From Nitratidesulfovibrio sp. (GTDB lineage Bacteria > Desulfobacterota > Desulfovibrionia > Desulfovibrionales > Desulfovibrionaceae): a stretch of DNA of 64,000 nucleotides. The notes under the pieces are model-generated. The model worked only from the letters and a program-made list of their open reading frames with translations, did not search any database and had not been told where the DNA came from. A program made the translations under genes and the position numbers. Shown here piece by piece: positions 1 to 8,182 of this stretch; position 1 is the first letter of the stretch, and the number at the start of each line of letters is the position of its first letter. The DNA lies in contig NZ_JBDXXH010000005.1 of NCBI RefSeq assembly GCF_040373385.1, forward strand, positions 1-64,000. Reading direction: 5' to 3'.

Positions 1-28
1 TTCAAAAGGTTCCCTCCCCCGCAAATTC
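1..28. repeat. Right arm of a G/C-rich terminator-like palindrome, cut by the window edge
   Basis: The first bases (AAAAGGTTCCCTCCCCC) match the right arm of the hairpin family seen complete at 10991-11086. As in the other copies, it lies directly downstream of a minus-strand stop codon, here that of the 29-2068 gene. The left arm is outside the window. Confidence 0.6.
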
Positions 29-2068
29 TTATTCTTTGGGAATACCCAGCAACCGCCGCCAGCGGGGCAACCCGCGATCCAGAGCCAGAAAGCCGGAGGG
101 CAGATCGGGCGGTGCGGGGTGGCACAGGGCGGCGGCAAGGTCGTCGGCGGTGGCCACAAAGGCGGTGCCGGGCACGCCCAGCAGCGGGCACATGTTGAAG
201 TCGTTGGCGGCGGTCTGCACGATGAGGGGCAGCCGCTGGTAGGCGGCTTCCAGCGCCACGGTGGTGGAATTGGCGGCCCAGACGACCAGTCCATGGGGGC
301 CGGGGACAAGCAGCTGGGCCACGGGGGTGTTCACCACGCGGGGCGCGCCGCCAGCGGGAAAGCGCGCGGCAAGGCGGCCTTCCACGGGCAGGTTGGGGTG
401 CGGCTTGACCACCACGTCGTACCCGCCCAGCGTGCCTGCCCGTGCGGACTCGGCCAGCACGTCGAGCTGGTTGTCGGTCTCGTCGACGAAAAAGCTGGTG
501 ACGATGAGCAGGGTGGGCTTGCCCGGCGCGGCGTCGGGGCTGGTTGTCGGGCAGGTGGCCGGTGTGACGGGCGCAGCCGGAGCCGCGTCCGCATCTGTGC
601 CCTGCGCCGCACCCTGCGCGGCATCGGCAAGGTACAGGTAGCGCAGCGCCTCGATTTCGCCCAGCCGGTCGGCGGGCATGCCCGCGTCACGCATGTGGCC
701 CAGCGCTCCCTGGCCGTTGCAGCACAGCAGGTCGGGCAGGGTGGCGGCGGCGTCCGGCTCGGCAAAGGCGCGGGCGTCCTCGTAGTAGCGCAGGTCGGTG
801 GGGCGCACTGTGGAATGCTGGGTGCCGTACACCGGGCCGCGCCGCGCCTCGTGCATGGCGTGGGCAAGGGACTTTTCCCAGGGGTGGTTTTCCATGGGAA
901 AGATGGTCCATTCCTGCGGCGCGCAGACTGCCGCGTACTGGCGGAAGGCGGCGCGCATCAGGCGGCGTTGCAGGCCCAGCCAACCGCGCGTGGATTCCGC
1001 CCAGTTGCGTTCCATGTACGGCCAGAAATCCATGCGCGAACCGGGCAGGCGGCACTGCCCGGCCACGTGGCGGGTCAGGCGCGTGGCGCGCAATGCCATG
1101 CGGCAGTAATGCAGCACTTCGCGGGCGATGGTGGCCGGGGTCAGGAATTCCTCGATGAAGTGAAAGGCGATGCCGTCCTGCTTGCGGGCGCGGAATTCGT
1201 CGCGCAGGCGGATGGCGTCGGCCAGCGAATAGTGCGGCGTGGGCTCGAAGATGAACAGCCAGGTCACGCCATGCACGCCGCCCTGCTGCGGGTCCAGCGC
1301 GTCGTGCAGGGTTTCCCAGTAGCGCGAGCGCAGCCGACCTTGTTTGGCGGCCTGCACGTCGATGTTGGGAAAGTAGGTGGCCACGGTGCCGGGGCGCGGG
1401 TGCGCGGGCAGGCTGGCCTTGCCCGTGGCCTCCGGCGCGGCGGGCAGCAGGCGCTTTTCGCGCAGCAGCCACGCGCCAAGGCGCGCCACGGCCTGTACCG
1501 GCGCGGGCAGACGGTAGTACAGGTCGGTCAGGCGCTGTTTGGCCGAGCGGGGGGCGGCGGCGACTTCCGTGCCGGTTCCCGCCTCGTTTCCGGCTTCCGT
1601 TTTGGCCGGATGCAGCTCGAACCGGCGTCCGGTGACCGCGCAGAAGCGCAGCAGGATGCCCGCCAGCACCGTGTCGTCGGTGACCAGGCAGACATGGTCG
1701 GCGCGGGCGTCCTCTATGGCCAGTTCCAACGCGCGCAGCTTGGTCACTTCGTACAGGTTGCGGCAGATTTTGGGATGCTTTTCGGCAAGCGTGGTGAACC
1801 ACCAGTGCGAGAAGGTGTCGCCCACGGCCAGCAGTTCCCGCAGGTTGCGGGTGGAACGTGCGGGCCGGGTCAGCCCGGTCTCGTGCGCCCAGGTGATGTA
1901 CGCGCGCCGGATGTCCGTGAAATGCGCCTCCACCAGCGCGGGCACCGAAAGATGTCCGTGGGGCACGTTGCGCCGGGCCCAGTGGGCCACCACCGGAGGC
2001 AGGCCGCCGGATTCCGGTTGCGGGCGGGGTGGGGCGTCTGGTCCATCCAGCAGGATGAAGGTGGTCAC
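29..2068 (-). CDS. Large surface-carbohydrate biosynthesis protein (Leptospira TIGR04326-like), putative transferase
   Basis: The protein has 679 residues with the GTG start at 2068, chosen because AAGGAG lies five bases upstream; the in-frame region before it is low-complexity. There is no signal peptide. The N-terminal half (to about 300) has no motif I can name. The middle carries FPMENHPWEK (about 400) and GTQHSTVRP (about 415), followed by CCNG (about 450). An Ala/Thr/Pro-rich linker (about 490-520) leads to a second Rossmann-like part starting LLIVTSFFVDETDN. This layout recalls the large cytoplasmic proteins of leptospiral O-antigen/nonulosonate loci, but that assignment is from memory of the family. 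Its place at the 3' end of the glycan cluster supports a role in building or transferring a surface sugar. The acceptor is unknown. Confidence 0.6.
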   Translation of the reverse strand: MTTFILLDGPDAPPRPQPESGGLPPVVAHWARRNVPHGHLSVPALVEAHFTDIRRAYITWAHETGLTRPARSTRNLRELLAVGDTFSHWWFTTLAEKHPKICRNLYEVTKLRALELAIEDARADHVCLVTDDTVLAGILLRFCAVTGRRFELHPAKTEAGNEAGTGTEVAAAPRSAKQRLTDLYYRLPAPVQAVARLGAWLLREKRLLPAAPEATGKASLPAHPRPGTVATYFPNIDVQAAKQGRLRSRYWETLHDALDPQQGGVHGVTWLFIFEPTPHYSLADAIRLRDEFRARKQDGIAFHFIEEFLTPATIAREVLHYCRMALRATRLTRHVAGQCRLPGSRMDFWPYMERNWAESTRGWLGLQRRLMRAAFRQYAAVCAPQEWTIFPMENHPWEKSLAHAMHEARRGPVYGTQHSTVRPTDLRYYEDARAFAEPDAAATLPDLLCCNGQGALGHMRDAGMPADRLGEIEALRYLYLADAAQGAAQGTDADAAPAAPVTPATCPTTSPDAAPGKPTLLIVTSFFVDETDNQLDVLAESARAGTLGGYDVVVKPHPNLPVEGRLAARFPAGGAPRVVNTPVAQLLVPGPHGLVVWAANSTTVALEAAYQRLPLIVQTAANDFNMCPLLGVPGTAFVATADDLAAALCHPAPPDLPSGFLALDRGLPRWRRLLGIPKE

Positions 2069-2159
2069 GAAGGCTCCTTTGCGGGTGGTGCGAAAGGCGC
2101 GGGGAGCCGCGCCGGTGCGGCATGCGGCTCCCCGGCGAGATGCAGCGGTCGTTCCAGCT

Positions 2160-2795
2160 TTAGCAGAGGCCTTCCAGCCACACATTCAGCCCCGTCAGGT
2201 CATGCCCCCACGGGTGCGGGGTGGCGGCAAAGGCTTCGCCCCGGCCATAGAACAGGGTGCCCACGGCTTCCGCAGCGGTCATGTCGGTCTTGGCATCGCC
2301 GATCATCACCACTTCCGCCGGGGGCACGGCGGCCTTTTCCACGGCGCGGCGCAGCACGTCGGTCTTGCCGGGCGGCGAACCGTAGATGGCCGCGAAGTAT
2401 TTGGCCAGCCCGCGCTCGGTCAGGATGTGCACCAGTTCCTCGTGCGGGGCGCCGGAGCACACGTACAGCGGCACGCGGCCATGCCACGCGGTGATCACGT
2501 CGTGCGCGCCGGGTACCATGGGGGCGTTCAGCACGCCTTCGAAGGCGTAGTCCGCATACTTGCGGCCAAGATCATCCATTTCGTCGGGGGTGATCTCGCG
2601 GCCCAGCACCTCGCTGAACAGCCATTCGAACTTCTTGTAGCGGCTCACGCCGCCGTGTTCCATGTGATAGGCCACCAGACGGTCGCGTGCGTCCGCGCCG
2701 AAGGGTTCGGCCACGCGGGCGAAGGCTTCGGTCTTCACGTTCACGCTTTCCAGGATGACGCCGTCGCAGTCGAAGACGATGCAGGAAAGGGGCAT
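2160..2795 (-). CDS. HAD-superfamily phosphatase (beta-phosphoglucomutase-like)
   Basis: The protein has 211 residues. The start at 2795 has AAGGAG six bases upstream. HAD motif I is VFDCDGVILES near the N terminus (nucleophile D8, general acid D10), a helical cap follows, motif II is in VCSGAP, and motif IV is MIGDAKTDMTAA with the acidic Mg2+ ligands. The size and cap type fit HAD phosphatases of small phosphorylated sugars or acids. It lies 155 bases downstream of the 2-hydroxyacid dehydrogenase gene. Likely roles are dephosphorylation of an ulosonic-acid phosphate (a KdsC or NeuD-like step) or of a phosphoglycerate-type side chain, but the substrate cannot be read from the sequence. Confidence 0.85.
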   Translation of the reverse strand: MPLSCIVFDCDGVILESVNVKTEAFARVAEPFGADARDRLVAYHMEHGGVSRYKKFEWLFSEVLGREITPDEMDDLGRKYADYAFEGVLNAPMVPGAHDVITAWHGRVPLYVCSGAPHEELVHILTERGLAKYFAAIYGSPPGKTDVLRRAVEKAAVPPAEVVMIGDAKTDMTAAEAVGTLFYGRGEAFAATPHPWGHDLTGLNVWLEGLC

Positions 2796-2950
2796 GGTAC
2801 TCCTTGGTGGTGGCCGCCCCGTCCGCACGGCAGGGGACGGGGCGGGACATCGAGACGGGATGTGTCGCGCGGCAGGCCGCCGGAATGGGTGCCGACGGCC
2901 TGTGCTTTCCGCCGATGCTCCCTGCCGATGCTCCCTGCCGATGCGTTTTG

Positions 2951-3856
2951 CTATTTGGGCAGCGCGTCCAGCAGGTTGCGGATGGTGTCGGTTTCCATCT
3001 TCACGCGGGCTTCCACGGCGTACGAGCCCACGTGCGGGGTCAGGATGACGTTGGGCAGGTCGCGCAGGGGGCCTTCGTAGGGTTCCTTGACGAACACGTC
3101 CAGCGCGGCCCCGGCCAGATGGCCGGAGGCCAGCAGCGCGTGCAGGGCGGCTTCGTCGATGAGCCCGCCGCGCGCGGCGTTGATCACCCACGTGCCGGGG
3201 CGCATCAGGCCAAGGCGCCGTTCGTCCAGGATGTACCCGCCGCCTTCCGGCTTCGAGCAGTGCAGCGAGACGATGTCCGCCCAGGCCAGCAGGGCGTCCA
3301 CTTCCATCTTGGCGTTGGTGTCGCTTTCGGCGAACGGGTCGGCAAAGGCCACCTCGCAGCCGAAGGCCTCGAACAGCTTGCCCGTGGCGCGGCCAATGCG
3401 GCCAAAGCCGATCAGGCCCACCTTCTTGCCCGCCAGCAGGTTGCCCATGCGCTTCTTCCACGTGCCCGCGCGCAGTTCGCGGTCCATGCGGCTGACAAGG
3501 CGCATCAGGTCCAGGGCGTAGCCCAGGGTCAGTTCGGCCACGGCCTGGGTGGGCGCATCGGGCGTGTTGCGCACGGCAATGCCCAGTTCGGCGGCGGCGG
3601 TGCGGTCCACGCTGTCCATGCCCGTGCCGCAGCGCGAGATGACCTTCAGCTCCGGCAGGGCCTGCATCACCCGGCGGGTCAGCGGCTCTGTGCCTGCGGC
3701 CACGGCGATGCAGCCCTGCAACAGTTCGATGGCCTCGTCTTCGGTGATGGCGCGGCCCGTGGGGTTCTGCACGTACTCCATGCCCGCTTCGCGCAGCAGG
3801 CGCAGCGGTTCGTCGCTGAACTTGGCGAACGACGAGGTGGTGATGGCTACCTTCAT
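2951..3856 (-). CDS. D-isomer-specific 2-hydroxyacid dehydrogenase (phosphoglycerate dehydrogenase-like)
   Basis: The protein has 301 residues, the length of single-domain-pair family members without an ACT domain. The Rossmann motif is GFGRIGRATG (about 149-158). The family catalytic set is visible: Arg in the RCGTGMD segment (about 79), an acidic residue in the ALDVFVKEP region, and His in LTPHVGSYA (about 284). It reduces or oxidises a 2-keto/2-hydroxy acid with NAD(H). The RBS GAAGGATAA precedes the ATG. In this glycan locus it probably makes a hydroxy-acid building block or acts on a ketoacid sugar precursor rather than serving serine biosynthesis. This is inferred from neighbours. Confidence 0.85.
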   Translation of the reverse strand: MKVAITTSSFAKFSDEPLRLLREAGMEYVQNPTGRAITEDEAIELLQGCIAVAAGTEPLTRRVMQALPELKVISRCGTGMDSVDRTAAAELGIAVRNTPDAPTQAVAELTLGYALDLMRLVSRMDRELRAGTWKKRMGNLLAGKKVGLIGFGRIGRATGKLFEAFGCEVAFADPFAESDTNAKMEVDALLAWADIVSLHCSKPEGGGYILDERRLGLMRPGTWVINAARGGLIDEAALHALLASGHLAGAALDVFVKEPYEGPLRDLPNVILTPHVGSYAVEARVKMETDTIRNLLDALPK

Positions 3857-3931
3857 GATGCGTTATCCTTCGCCGGGGGCATGGCCCCTCGGCATGTCGC
3901 GCGTGTCGTTGTCGCTTTGCATGTACGGCCA

Positions 3932-4076
3932 AGGGCTGTTTCCAACGCAGGATTTTCGTTCGTTGGCAAGGAAAACGAGTCCGCCATGAGGGAGTATACT
4001 CTTATCGTATTCGACCGATATGGCGGACGAAGTTTGACGAAGCCAACGGGCGAAAAGGCAAGTTGGAACAGTCCCT
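3932..4076. repeat. Compact copy (A) of a large intergenic palindrome, no nested modules
   Basis: The element is 145 bases. Outer arms AGGGCTGTTTCCAAC and GTTGGAACAGTCCCT are near-perfect inverted repeats. Inside them lie GTTGGC/GCCAAC and a perfect GTCCGCCAT/ATGGCGGAC pair around an AT-rich centre with TATACTCTTATCG. The right end overlaps the stop codon of the minus-strand acyltransferase gene. Longer copies with insertions occur at 27949-28268, 61780-61980 and 63302-63623, so this copy shows what the element looks like without the nested modules. Confidence 0.75.
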
Positions 4077-4713
4077 AGGCTTCCGGAGGCGTGGCCGCCC
4101 GCTCATGCACGCCGCGCTTGCGCAGCGGTTTCGCGGGCACGCCGCCCACCACGGTGTACGGCTCCACGTCTTTGGTCACCACGGCCCCGGCCCCCACCAC
4201 GGCCCCGCGCCCGATATGCACGCCGGGGGTGATGGTGCAGTTGGCCGCAATCCACACGTCGTCCTCTATGGTCACCTCGCCGTACTCGTGCCCCTGGAAC
4301 ATGATGGGCACGTCGGTGCGGTCGAAGTTGTGGTTGGCCGCACGGATGACCGTGCCGGGACCCACGGTGACGTGAGCGCCCATGCGGATGTGCCCGCCGT
4401 CGGCGTCCACCACCACGTTGATGTTCAGGGCCGCGTTTTCGCCCATCTCCAGTGCGCCGGTGCGGGCGTACAGGTGGCAGCCCTTGCCGATGCGCACGCC
4501 GTCGGCCAGCGCGATGTTGCGGCACCCCTGCATCGTCAGCGACTGGCCGAAGCGTACCCGGCCGCAGTGGCAGAACAGCGGCTGCCACGCGACAAGACGC
4601 GCGCCCACCCCGATGACGGTGGGAATCCACGCGAACAGGGACAGCCAGAGTTCCTCGGCAATGGTGGCAAGGCGCGACATGTCGGGCATGCGCGGCATGT
4701 GCGGCGTAGGCAT
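4075..4713 (-). CDS. Hexapeptide-repeat O-acetyltransferase (WbbJ/maltose acetyltransferase type)
   Basis: The protein has 212 residues. After an N-terminal helix (about 12-45), left-handed beta-helix repeats run from about 60 to 195, with repeats such as VRIGKGCHLY, VTVGPGTVI and VHIGRGAVVGAG. An extended loop carries NHNFDRTDVP, where the catalytic His of this family lies, followed by EDDVWIAANCTI and the family C-terminal motif GGVPAKPL. It should acetylate a sugar with acetyl-CoA in the cytoplasm. GGAG precedes the ATG. The gene starts 10 bases after the stop of the cytidylyltransferase gene, so the two are probably co-translated. Confidence 0.88.
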   Translation of the reverse strand: MPTPHMPRMPDMSRLATIAEELWLSLFAWIPTVIGVGARLVAWQPLFCHCGRVRFGQSLTMQGCRNIALADGVRIGKGCHLYARTGALEMGENAALNINVVVDADGGHIRMGAHVTVGPGTVIRAANHNFDRTDVPIMFQGHEYGEVTIEDDVWIAANCTITPGVHIGRGAVVGAGAVVTKDVEPYTVVGGVPAKPLRKRGVHERAATPPEA

Positions 4714-4723
4714 GGCGGCTCCG

Positions 4724-5494
4724 TTACTTCGTGTAGACGAGGCGCAGGGTGTCTTCGCGCATCATGTCCACCACGCGGGCGAGGTCTTCGGGGGTGTCCA
4801 CGCTGAGGGTGCGCTTGTCGGTGGGCACCATGCGGACCTTTTCGCCGTGTTCGAGAATGCGCATCATGTCCACCGATTCGATGATTTCCAGCGGGGTTTC
4901 CTGCATGTCGTTGAACTTGAGCAGGTAGTCGCGGCGGAAGGGGATGATGCACACCTGCTTCTGCATGGGCACGTCGGTGACGCCCTTCTTGCGAGAGGGC
5001 ACCGCCTCGCGCGAGAAGTACAGCGCGTCGGAGTTCAGGTCCACCACCACCTTGACTTCGTTGGGGTCTTCGAATTCTTCCACGGTTTCCATGCGGGCCA
5101 TCAGGTTGGTGACGTTGACGGCGGGGTCGGCCAGCATGGGGGCGATGGCGGCGTCGATCATGTCGGGGGTGACCATGGGTTCGTCGCCTTGCACCATGAC
5201 CACGATGTCCACGCGCTTGCCGGTGGCGGCCTCGATCTTCAGCAGGGCTTCGGCGGTTCGGGTGGTGCAGCGCACGTGGTGGTCGCCGGTCATGACGGCC
5301 TTCAGGCCCGCGCTTTCGGCGTAGTCGTAGATTTCCTGGTCGCAGGTGGCCACGTAGGTGGCGGTCAGGGTGGGGCTCATGGCCGTGCGGAAGGTGACGT
5401 GGCCCACCATGGGCACGCCGTGGATGTCGGCCATGGGCTTGCCCGGAAAGCGGCTGGAGCCCATGCGGGCGGGGATGATGGCGACGATGTTCAT
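4724..5494 (-). CDS. kdsB: Kdo-type (KdsB family) cytidylyltransferase
   Basis: The protein has 256 residues, the normal length of CMP-Kdo synthetases. The start at 5494 has AAAGGAG in front; longer in-frame starts lack an RBS. The nucleotide-binding motif IPARMGSSRFPGKPM begins at residue 6. VQGDEPMV in the middle and SVDTPEDL near the end are typical. The part around TGDHHVRCTTRTAEAL differs from classical KdsB, where a Ser-Gly-Thr-Asp-Arg motif occurs, so the sugar may be a modified ulosonic acid, for example 8-amino-Kdo or a related 3-deoxy acid. A dedicated KdsB in a locus that also has a KdnB-like gene supports this. The exact substrate is inferred. Confidence 0.8.
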   Translation of the reverse strand: MNIVAIIPARMGSSRFPGKPMADIHGVPMVGHVTFRTAMSPTLTATYVATCDQEIYDYAESAGLKAVMTGDHHVRCTTRTAEALLKIEAATGKRVDIVVMVQGDEPMVTPDMIDAAIAPMLADPAVNVTNLMARMETVEEFEDPNEVKVVVDLNSDALYFSREAVPSRKKGVTDVPMQKQVCIIPFRRDYLLKFNDMQETPLEIIESVDMMRILEHGEKVRMVPTDKRTLSVDTPEDLARVVDMMREDTLRLVYTK

Positions 5495-5561
5495 GGTTGC
5501 TCCTTTGACGGCGCGGTGCGCCGGGAAATGTCTGGTTGGGGGGGGGCGTTGGTGGCGCTCA

Positions 5562-5720
5562 GGGTGCTGCGGATACGCTGCTTGCAGAATCCGTCTTTCG
5601 CCGCCGGGCGGCGTTGGCTTGGCATTTTTGATGCTCACATACAGGAGTATGCTCCGCTCAAAAATGCCAATCTGCCTTGCCCGGCGACGAAACTCGTAAT
5701 TCCTTGCATCGTCCCCGCAC
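5562..5720. repeat. Long imperfect palindrome in the kdsB - epimerase gap
   Basis: The 443-base gap 5495-5937 has no gene. Its centre is a perfect pair of 13-base arms, TTGGCATTTTTGA (5619-5631) and TCAAAAATGCCAA (5658-5670). The pairing continues outward with mismatches through TTTCGCCGCCGGGC on the left and GCCCGGCGACGAAA on the right, giving arms of roughly 50 bases. The loop contains CACATACAGGAGTATG. It is unlike the other palindromes of this window and could be a processed RNA hairpin or a mobile palindromic element. Confidence 0.6.
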
Positions 5721-5840
5721 CAGCCTCCCGCAGCGGAAGACCGCTGCGGGGTATAAGGAAGAAAGGCAATTTTAGGACTGGGAAGAAAAAGCAGCGACCT
5801 TTCTGTGGGAGGTGTGGGCGCGGCTTTGTTTCACCCTCAT

Positions 5841-5902
5841 TTGAAAAGTTTTGGGGGGAGGGGTTCGGGGAGGGAGACCTTTTCCAAAAGGTCCCCTCCC
5901 CG
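5841..5902. terminator. G/C-rich hairpin downstream of the epimerase gene (empty copy)
   Basis: CGGGGAGGG...ACCTTTT pairs with AAAAGGT...CTCCCCG (5866-5902) across a two-base loop, preceded by GAAAAGTTTTGGGG. It lies 36 bases beyond the minus-strand stop at 5938. On the minus strand the A-rich outer segment becomes CAAAACTTTTC after the stem, as in a rho-independent terminator. Other copies are at 10991-11086, 14126-14164 and 18358-18454. Confidence 0.65.
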
Positions 5903-5937
5903 ATAGCTCTTCCTTTCCAAAATCTGCGTCCTGCGCC

Positions 5938-6852
5938 CTACTCCTCGCGGGGCAGCAGGTAGCCGCCCACGTTGTGCATGTCGGGGTGCAGTTCGCGGTG
6001 TACTTCTTCCATCACGCGCAGCACGCCCTGGCCGAGGTCGGTGGTCAGGTTGGGCACCAGTTTCTTGCCCACCTTGGGCATGAAGGCATAGGGCGTGACC
6101 TGGTAGTGGCCGCTGTTGGGGTCGTGCTGGTAGGCGACGTTCAGTTCCTTGCCCAGCATTTCGCCGATCATCTTGAACAGGTCGCCCACGCGCATGGGCT
6201 GGTTGCCGGTGAGCACGATGTTCTCGTTGGCGTATTCGGGCTTCAGCACTTCCACGGTGCACAGGGCGGCGTCTTCCACGTGGATGTATTCGCGCAGGGC
6301 GGTGGGGCTGCCGTAGTAGGTGATGGCCCCGGTTTCCAGCGCCTCTGCCACAAAGCGGTTGATGGCGTTACGGCGGTCGGCGCGGGGGCCGTACAGCGAG
6401 CCGTAGCGCAGGATGGTGTAATCCAGCCCGTGCATGGCCTGATAGTTTTCGATGTACAGTTCGCAGGCCTGCTTGCTGCACCGGTAGAACCCGCCGGACT
6501 TGCCGTACACGTACAGCGAGCTGGCGAACACGTAGCGGGCAACCTTGGCCTTGCGGCAGGCTTCCAGCAGGATGACGTTGCCCAGCACGTTGATGCGCGC
6601 GGTATCCACGGGCTTGCGGTTGGCCTCGCCGATGTCGGCGATGCCCGCAAAGTTGAACACGGCGTCGGCCCCGGCGATGGCGGCGTCCACGGCGGCCTCG
6701 TCAAGGACGTTGCCGACAACCATGCGCTGGTCGCCCCGCAGGTAGGGCGAGGGGCGCAGGTCCACGATGGTGACTTCGTGCCCGGCGTCGGAAAGCTTGT
6801 CGCAGACGTGGGAGCCGAGGAACCCGGCCCCGCCGAAAAAGGTGATTTTCAT
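5938..6852 (-). CDS. NAD-dependent epimerase/dehydratase (extended SDR)
   Basis: The protein has 304 residues. The N-terminal NAD(P) motif is FFGGAGFLGS (5-14). An acidic residue for the ribose lies at the end of the second strand (VDLRPSP). The catalytic pair is Tyr and Lys in FYRCSKQ (about 145-151), with Ser in FASSLYVYG upstream. It fits UDP-glucose 4-epimerase-like or NDP-sugar dehydratase members and would act on a nucleotide sugar in the cytoplasm. AAGGGATG precedes the start. No PseB/LegB-type 4,6-dehydratase signature was recognised, so it probably does not supply the first step of pseudaminic acid synthesis. Confidence 0.88.
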   Translation of the reverse strand: MKITFFGGAGFLGSHVCDKLSDAGHEVTIVDLRPSPYLRGDQRMVVGNVLDEAAVDAAIAGADAVFNFAGIADIGEANRKPVDTARINVLGNVILLEACRKAKVARYVFASSLYVYGKSGGFYRCSKQACELYIENYQAMHGLDYTILRYGSLYGPRADRRNAINRFVAEALETGAITYYGSPTALREYIHVEDAALCTVEVLKPEYANENIVLTGNQPMRVGDLFKMIGEMLGKELNVAYQHDPNSGHYQVTPYAFMPKVGKKLVPNLTTDLGQGVLRVMEEVHRELHPDMHNVGGYLLPREE

Positions 6853-7025
6853 TGTACTGCATCCCTTCGGGGCTGTGCCCCATGCCGCCCGTGGGCGGGG
6901 TGGTCCGCTGCGCAGCAGGGGCGCGGTGCGGGCCGTATGGATTCGGTTATTGGTGCGATGCGTCGGGCCGTGGCCCGGAGGTGTCCTGCCCTTCAGTCAG
7001 CGAAAGGACAAGTCAGGTTTCGGAA

Positions 7026-7805
7026 CTACGCCGCGCCACCGGCAGGCGGGCAGGCGCAATTGCGATAGAGGAACACCGCATCGATGCACCACGCGATGAA
7101 CCGGTAGCCTTCGCCGATGCGGCGCGCAAGGTCCGCCGTGTCGGGCTGCACGATGTGCAGGCCCATGGGCACGTCGTGGGCGCGCGCGGCAGCGGCTATG
7201 CGGTCCAGCGCGGCCAGAAAGTCCGGGTGGTCGAACTGTGCGGTAAGCCCCATGGAGCCGGAAAGGTCGTACGGCCCCACCATGATGGCGTCCAGGCGCG
7301 GATGGGACAGGATGGCATCCAGGTTGTCCACCGCGCGGATGTGCTCGATCTGCGCCACGAACAGGGTGTCGCGGGCGGTTTCGTTCACGTAGGGCGCGAA
7401 CTCGCGGCCAAACAGGTTGGCCCGGCAGTAGCCCACGCCGCGTATGCCCGAAGGACCGTCGGTGCGGGGGTACAGCGCCCAGCCGATGGCGGCGTCAAGC
7501 TGCTCGCGGGTTTCGATCATGGGAAAGATCAGGCCCCGCGCGCCGGAATCCAGCGACGCCTTGATGTCGGTCAGGGTCGCCTCGGCCACGCGGGCAAAGG
7601 GCGCGGCCCCGCCAAGCTCGATGGCGCGGAATGCGTCGGGCAGCTGGCTGCGGGTGAAGGCGGCGTGCTCCAGGTCCACGGCCACCCAGTCGTAGCCGGA
7701 CCGGCCAAGGATTTCGGCCACGTCGGTGGAAGGAATCTGCATCCAGGTGCCGATGGTGGCTTCGCCCCGGCGCATTTTTTCCCGAATGTCGCGTGCGGTG
7801 ATCAT
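7026..7805 (-). CDS. HpcH/HpaI-family aldolase (2-keto-3-deoxy acid class II aldolase)
   Basis: The protein has 259 residues, the family's usual length. The metal-binding and substrate residues are visible: GTWMQIPS and DWVAVDLEHAAF at the N terminus, Arg in ARVAEA, the metal ligand Glu in VAQIEH and the ligand Asp in MVGPYDLSGSMG. The family cleaves or makes 2-keto-3-deoxy acids from pyruvate (or a pyruvate analogue) and an aldehyde, with a divalent metal. The start at 7805 is the best conserved Met but has no clear RBS. Inside a glycan cluster with Kdo-type activating genes, it is a candidate for an alternative, PEP-independent route to a 3-deoxy-ulosonic acid. The direction of the reaction is inferred. 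Confidence 0.82.
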   Translation of the reverse strand: MITARDIREKMRRGEATIGTWMQIPSTDVAEILGRSGYDWVAVDLEHAAFTRSQLPDAFRAIELGGAAPFARVAEATLTDIKASLDSGARGLIFPMIETREQLDAAIGWALYPRTDGPSGIRGVGYCRANLFGREFAPYVNETARDTLFVAQIEHIRAVDNLDAILSHPRLDAIMVGPYDLSGSMGLTAQFDHPDFLAALDRIAAAARAHDVPMGLHIVQPDTADLARRIGEGYRFIAWCIDAVFLYRNCACPPAGGAA

Positions 7806-8182
7806 GGTGGTTGCGTTCGCGTGCGGTGCGGCGGCAATGCCGCCGGATGGTGTGGGGCGGGCGCGGTGGCGTCCGTCGATGATGTGGAAACCGCGCGGGC
7901 CGGGCTGCGTACGGTTGCGCAAGGTTGCGCCCGGTGCGTAAGGTCGCGCCCGGTTGCGTAAGGTCGCGTACGGTCGCGTACGGTCGCTCCCCGGTATTGC
8001 CGCTGCCGCTGCGCGTCCCGTAGCCCGTTGGCCTGTGGCTCCCGTGCCCCCCGTGCGGGGTCCGCACCATGCGGCCTGGCAGGGGGGCTTTTCAGGCCGT
8101 GGCAGTATATCCGTGCACGATGCGGGGTGCAATATGCCGGTAGTGTGCGGGAATGGTGTGCCGGTGTTGCGTGAAGGCGGCG
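7806..8182. repeat. Gap with 10-base tandem repeats upstream of the aldolase gene
   Basis: This 377-base gap between the aldolase and flippase genes has no convincing gene. At 7913-7992 about eight degenerate copies of a 10-base unit (GGTYGCGYMM, for example GGTCGCGTAC twice in direct succession) follow each other. The array lies about 100 bases upstream of the aldolase start on the transcribed strand. Nothing else was recognised. Confidence 0.7.

Noticed and set aside
119..2494. Very long plus-strand open frame across the first genes (and similar antisense frames, for example 25139-27793 and 42691-44832)
   Set aside because: They are antisense shadows of high-GC coding genes: no RBS, low-complexity composition, and the opposite strand has clear domain motifs.
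5938..6852. Assignment of the epimerase as the PseB/LegB dehydratase starting a pseudaminic/legionaminic pathway
   Set aside because: The sequence lacks the features I would expect, and no PseH or complete Pse/Leg set is present, so the NeuB product cannot be named.
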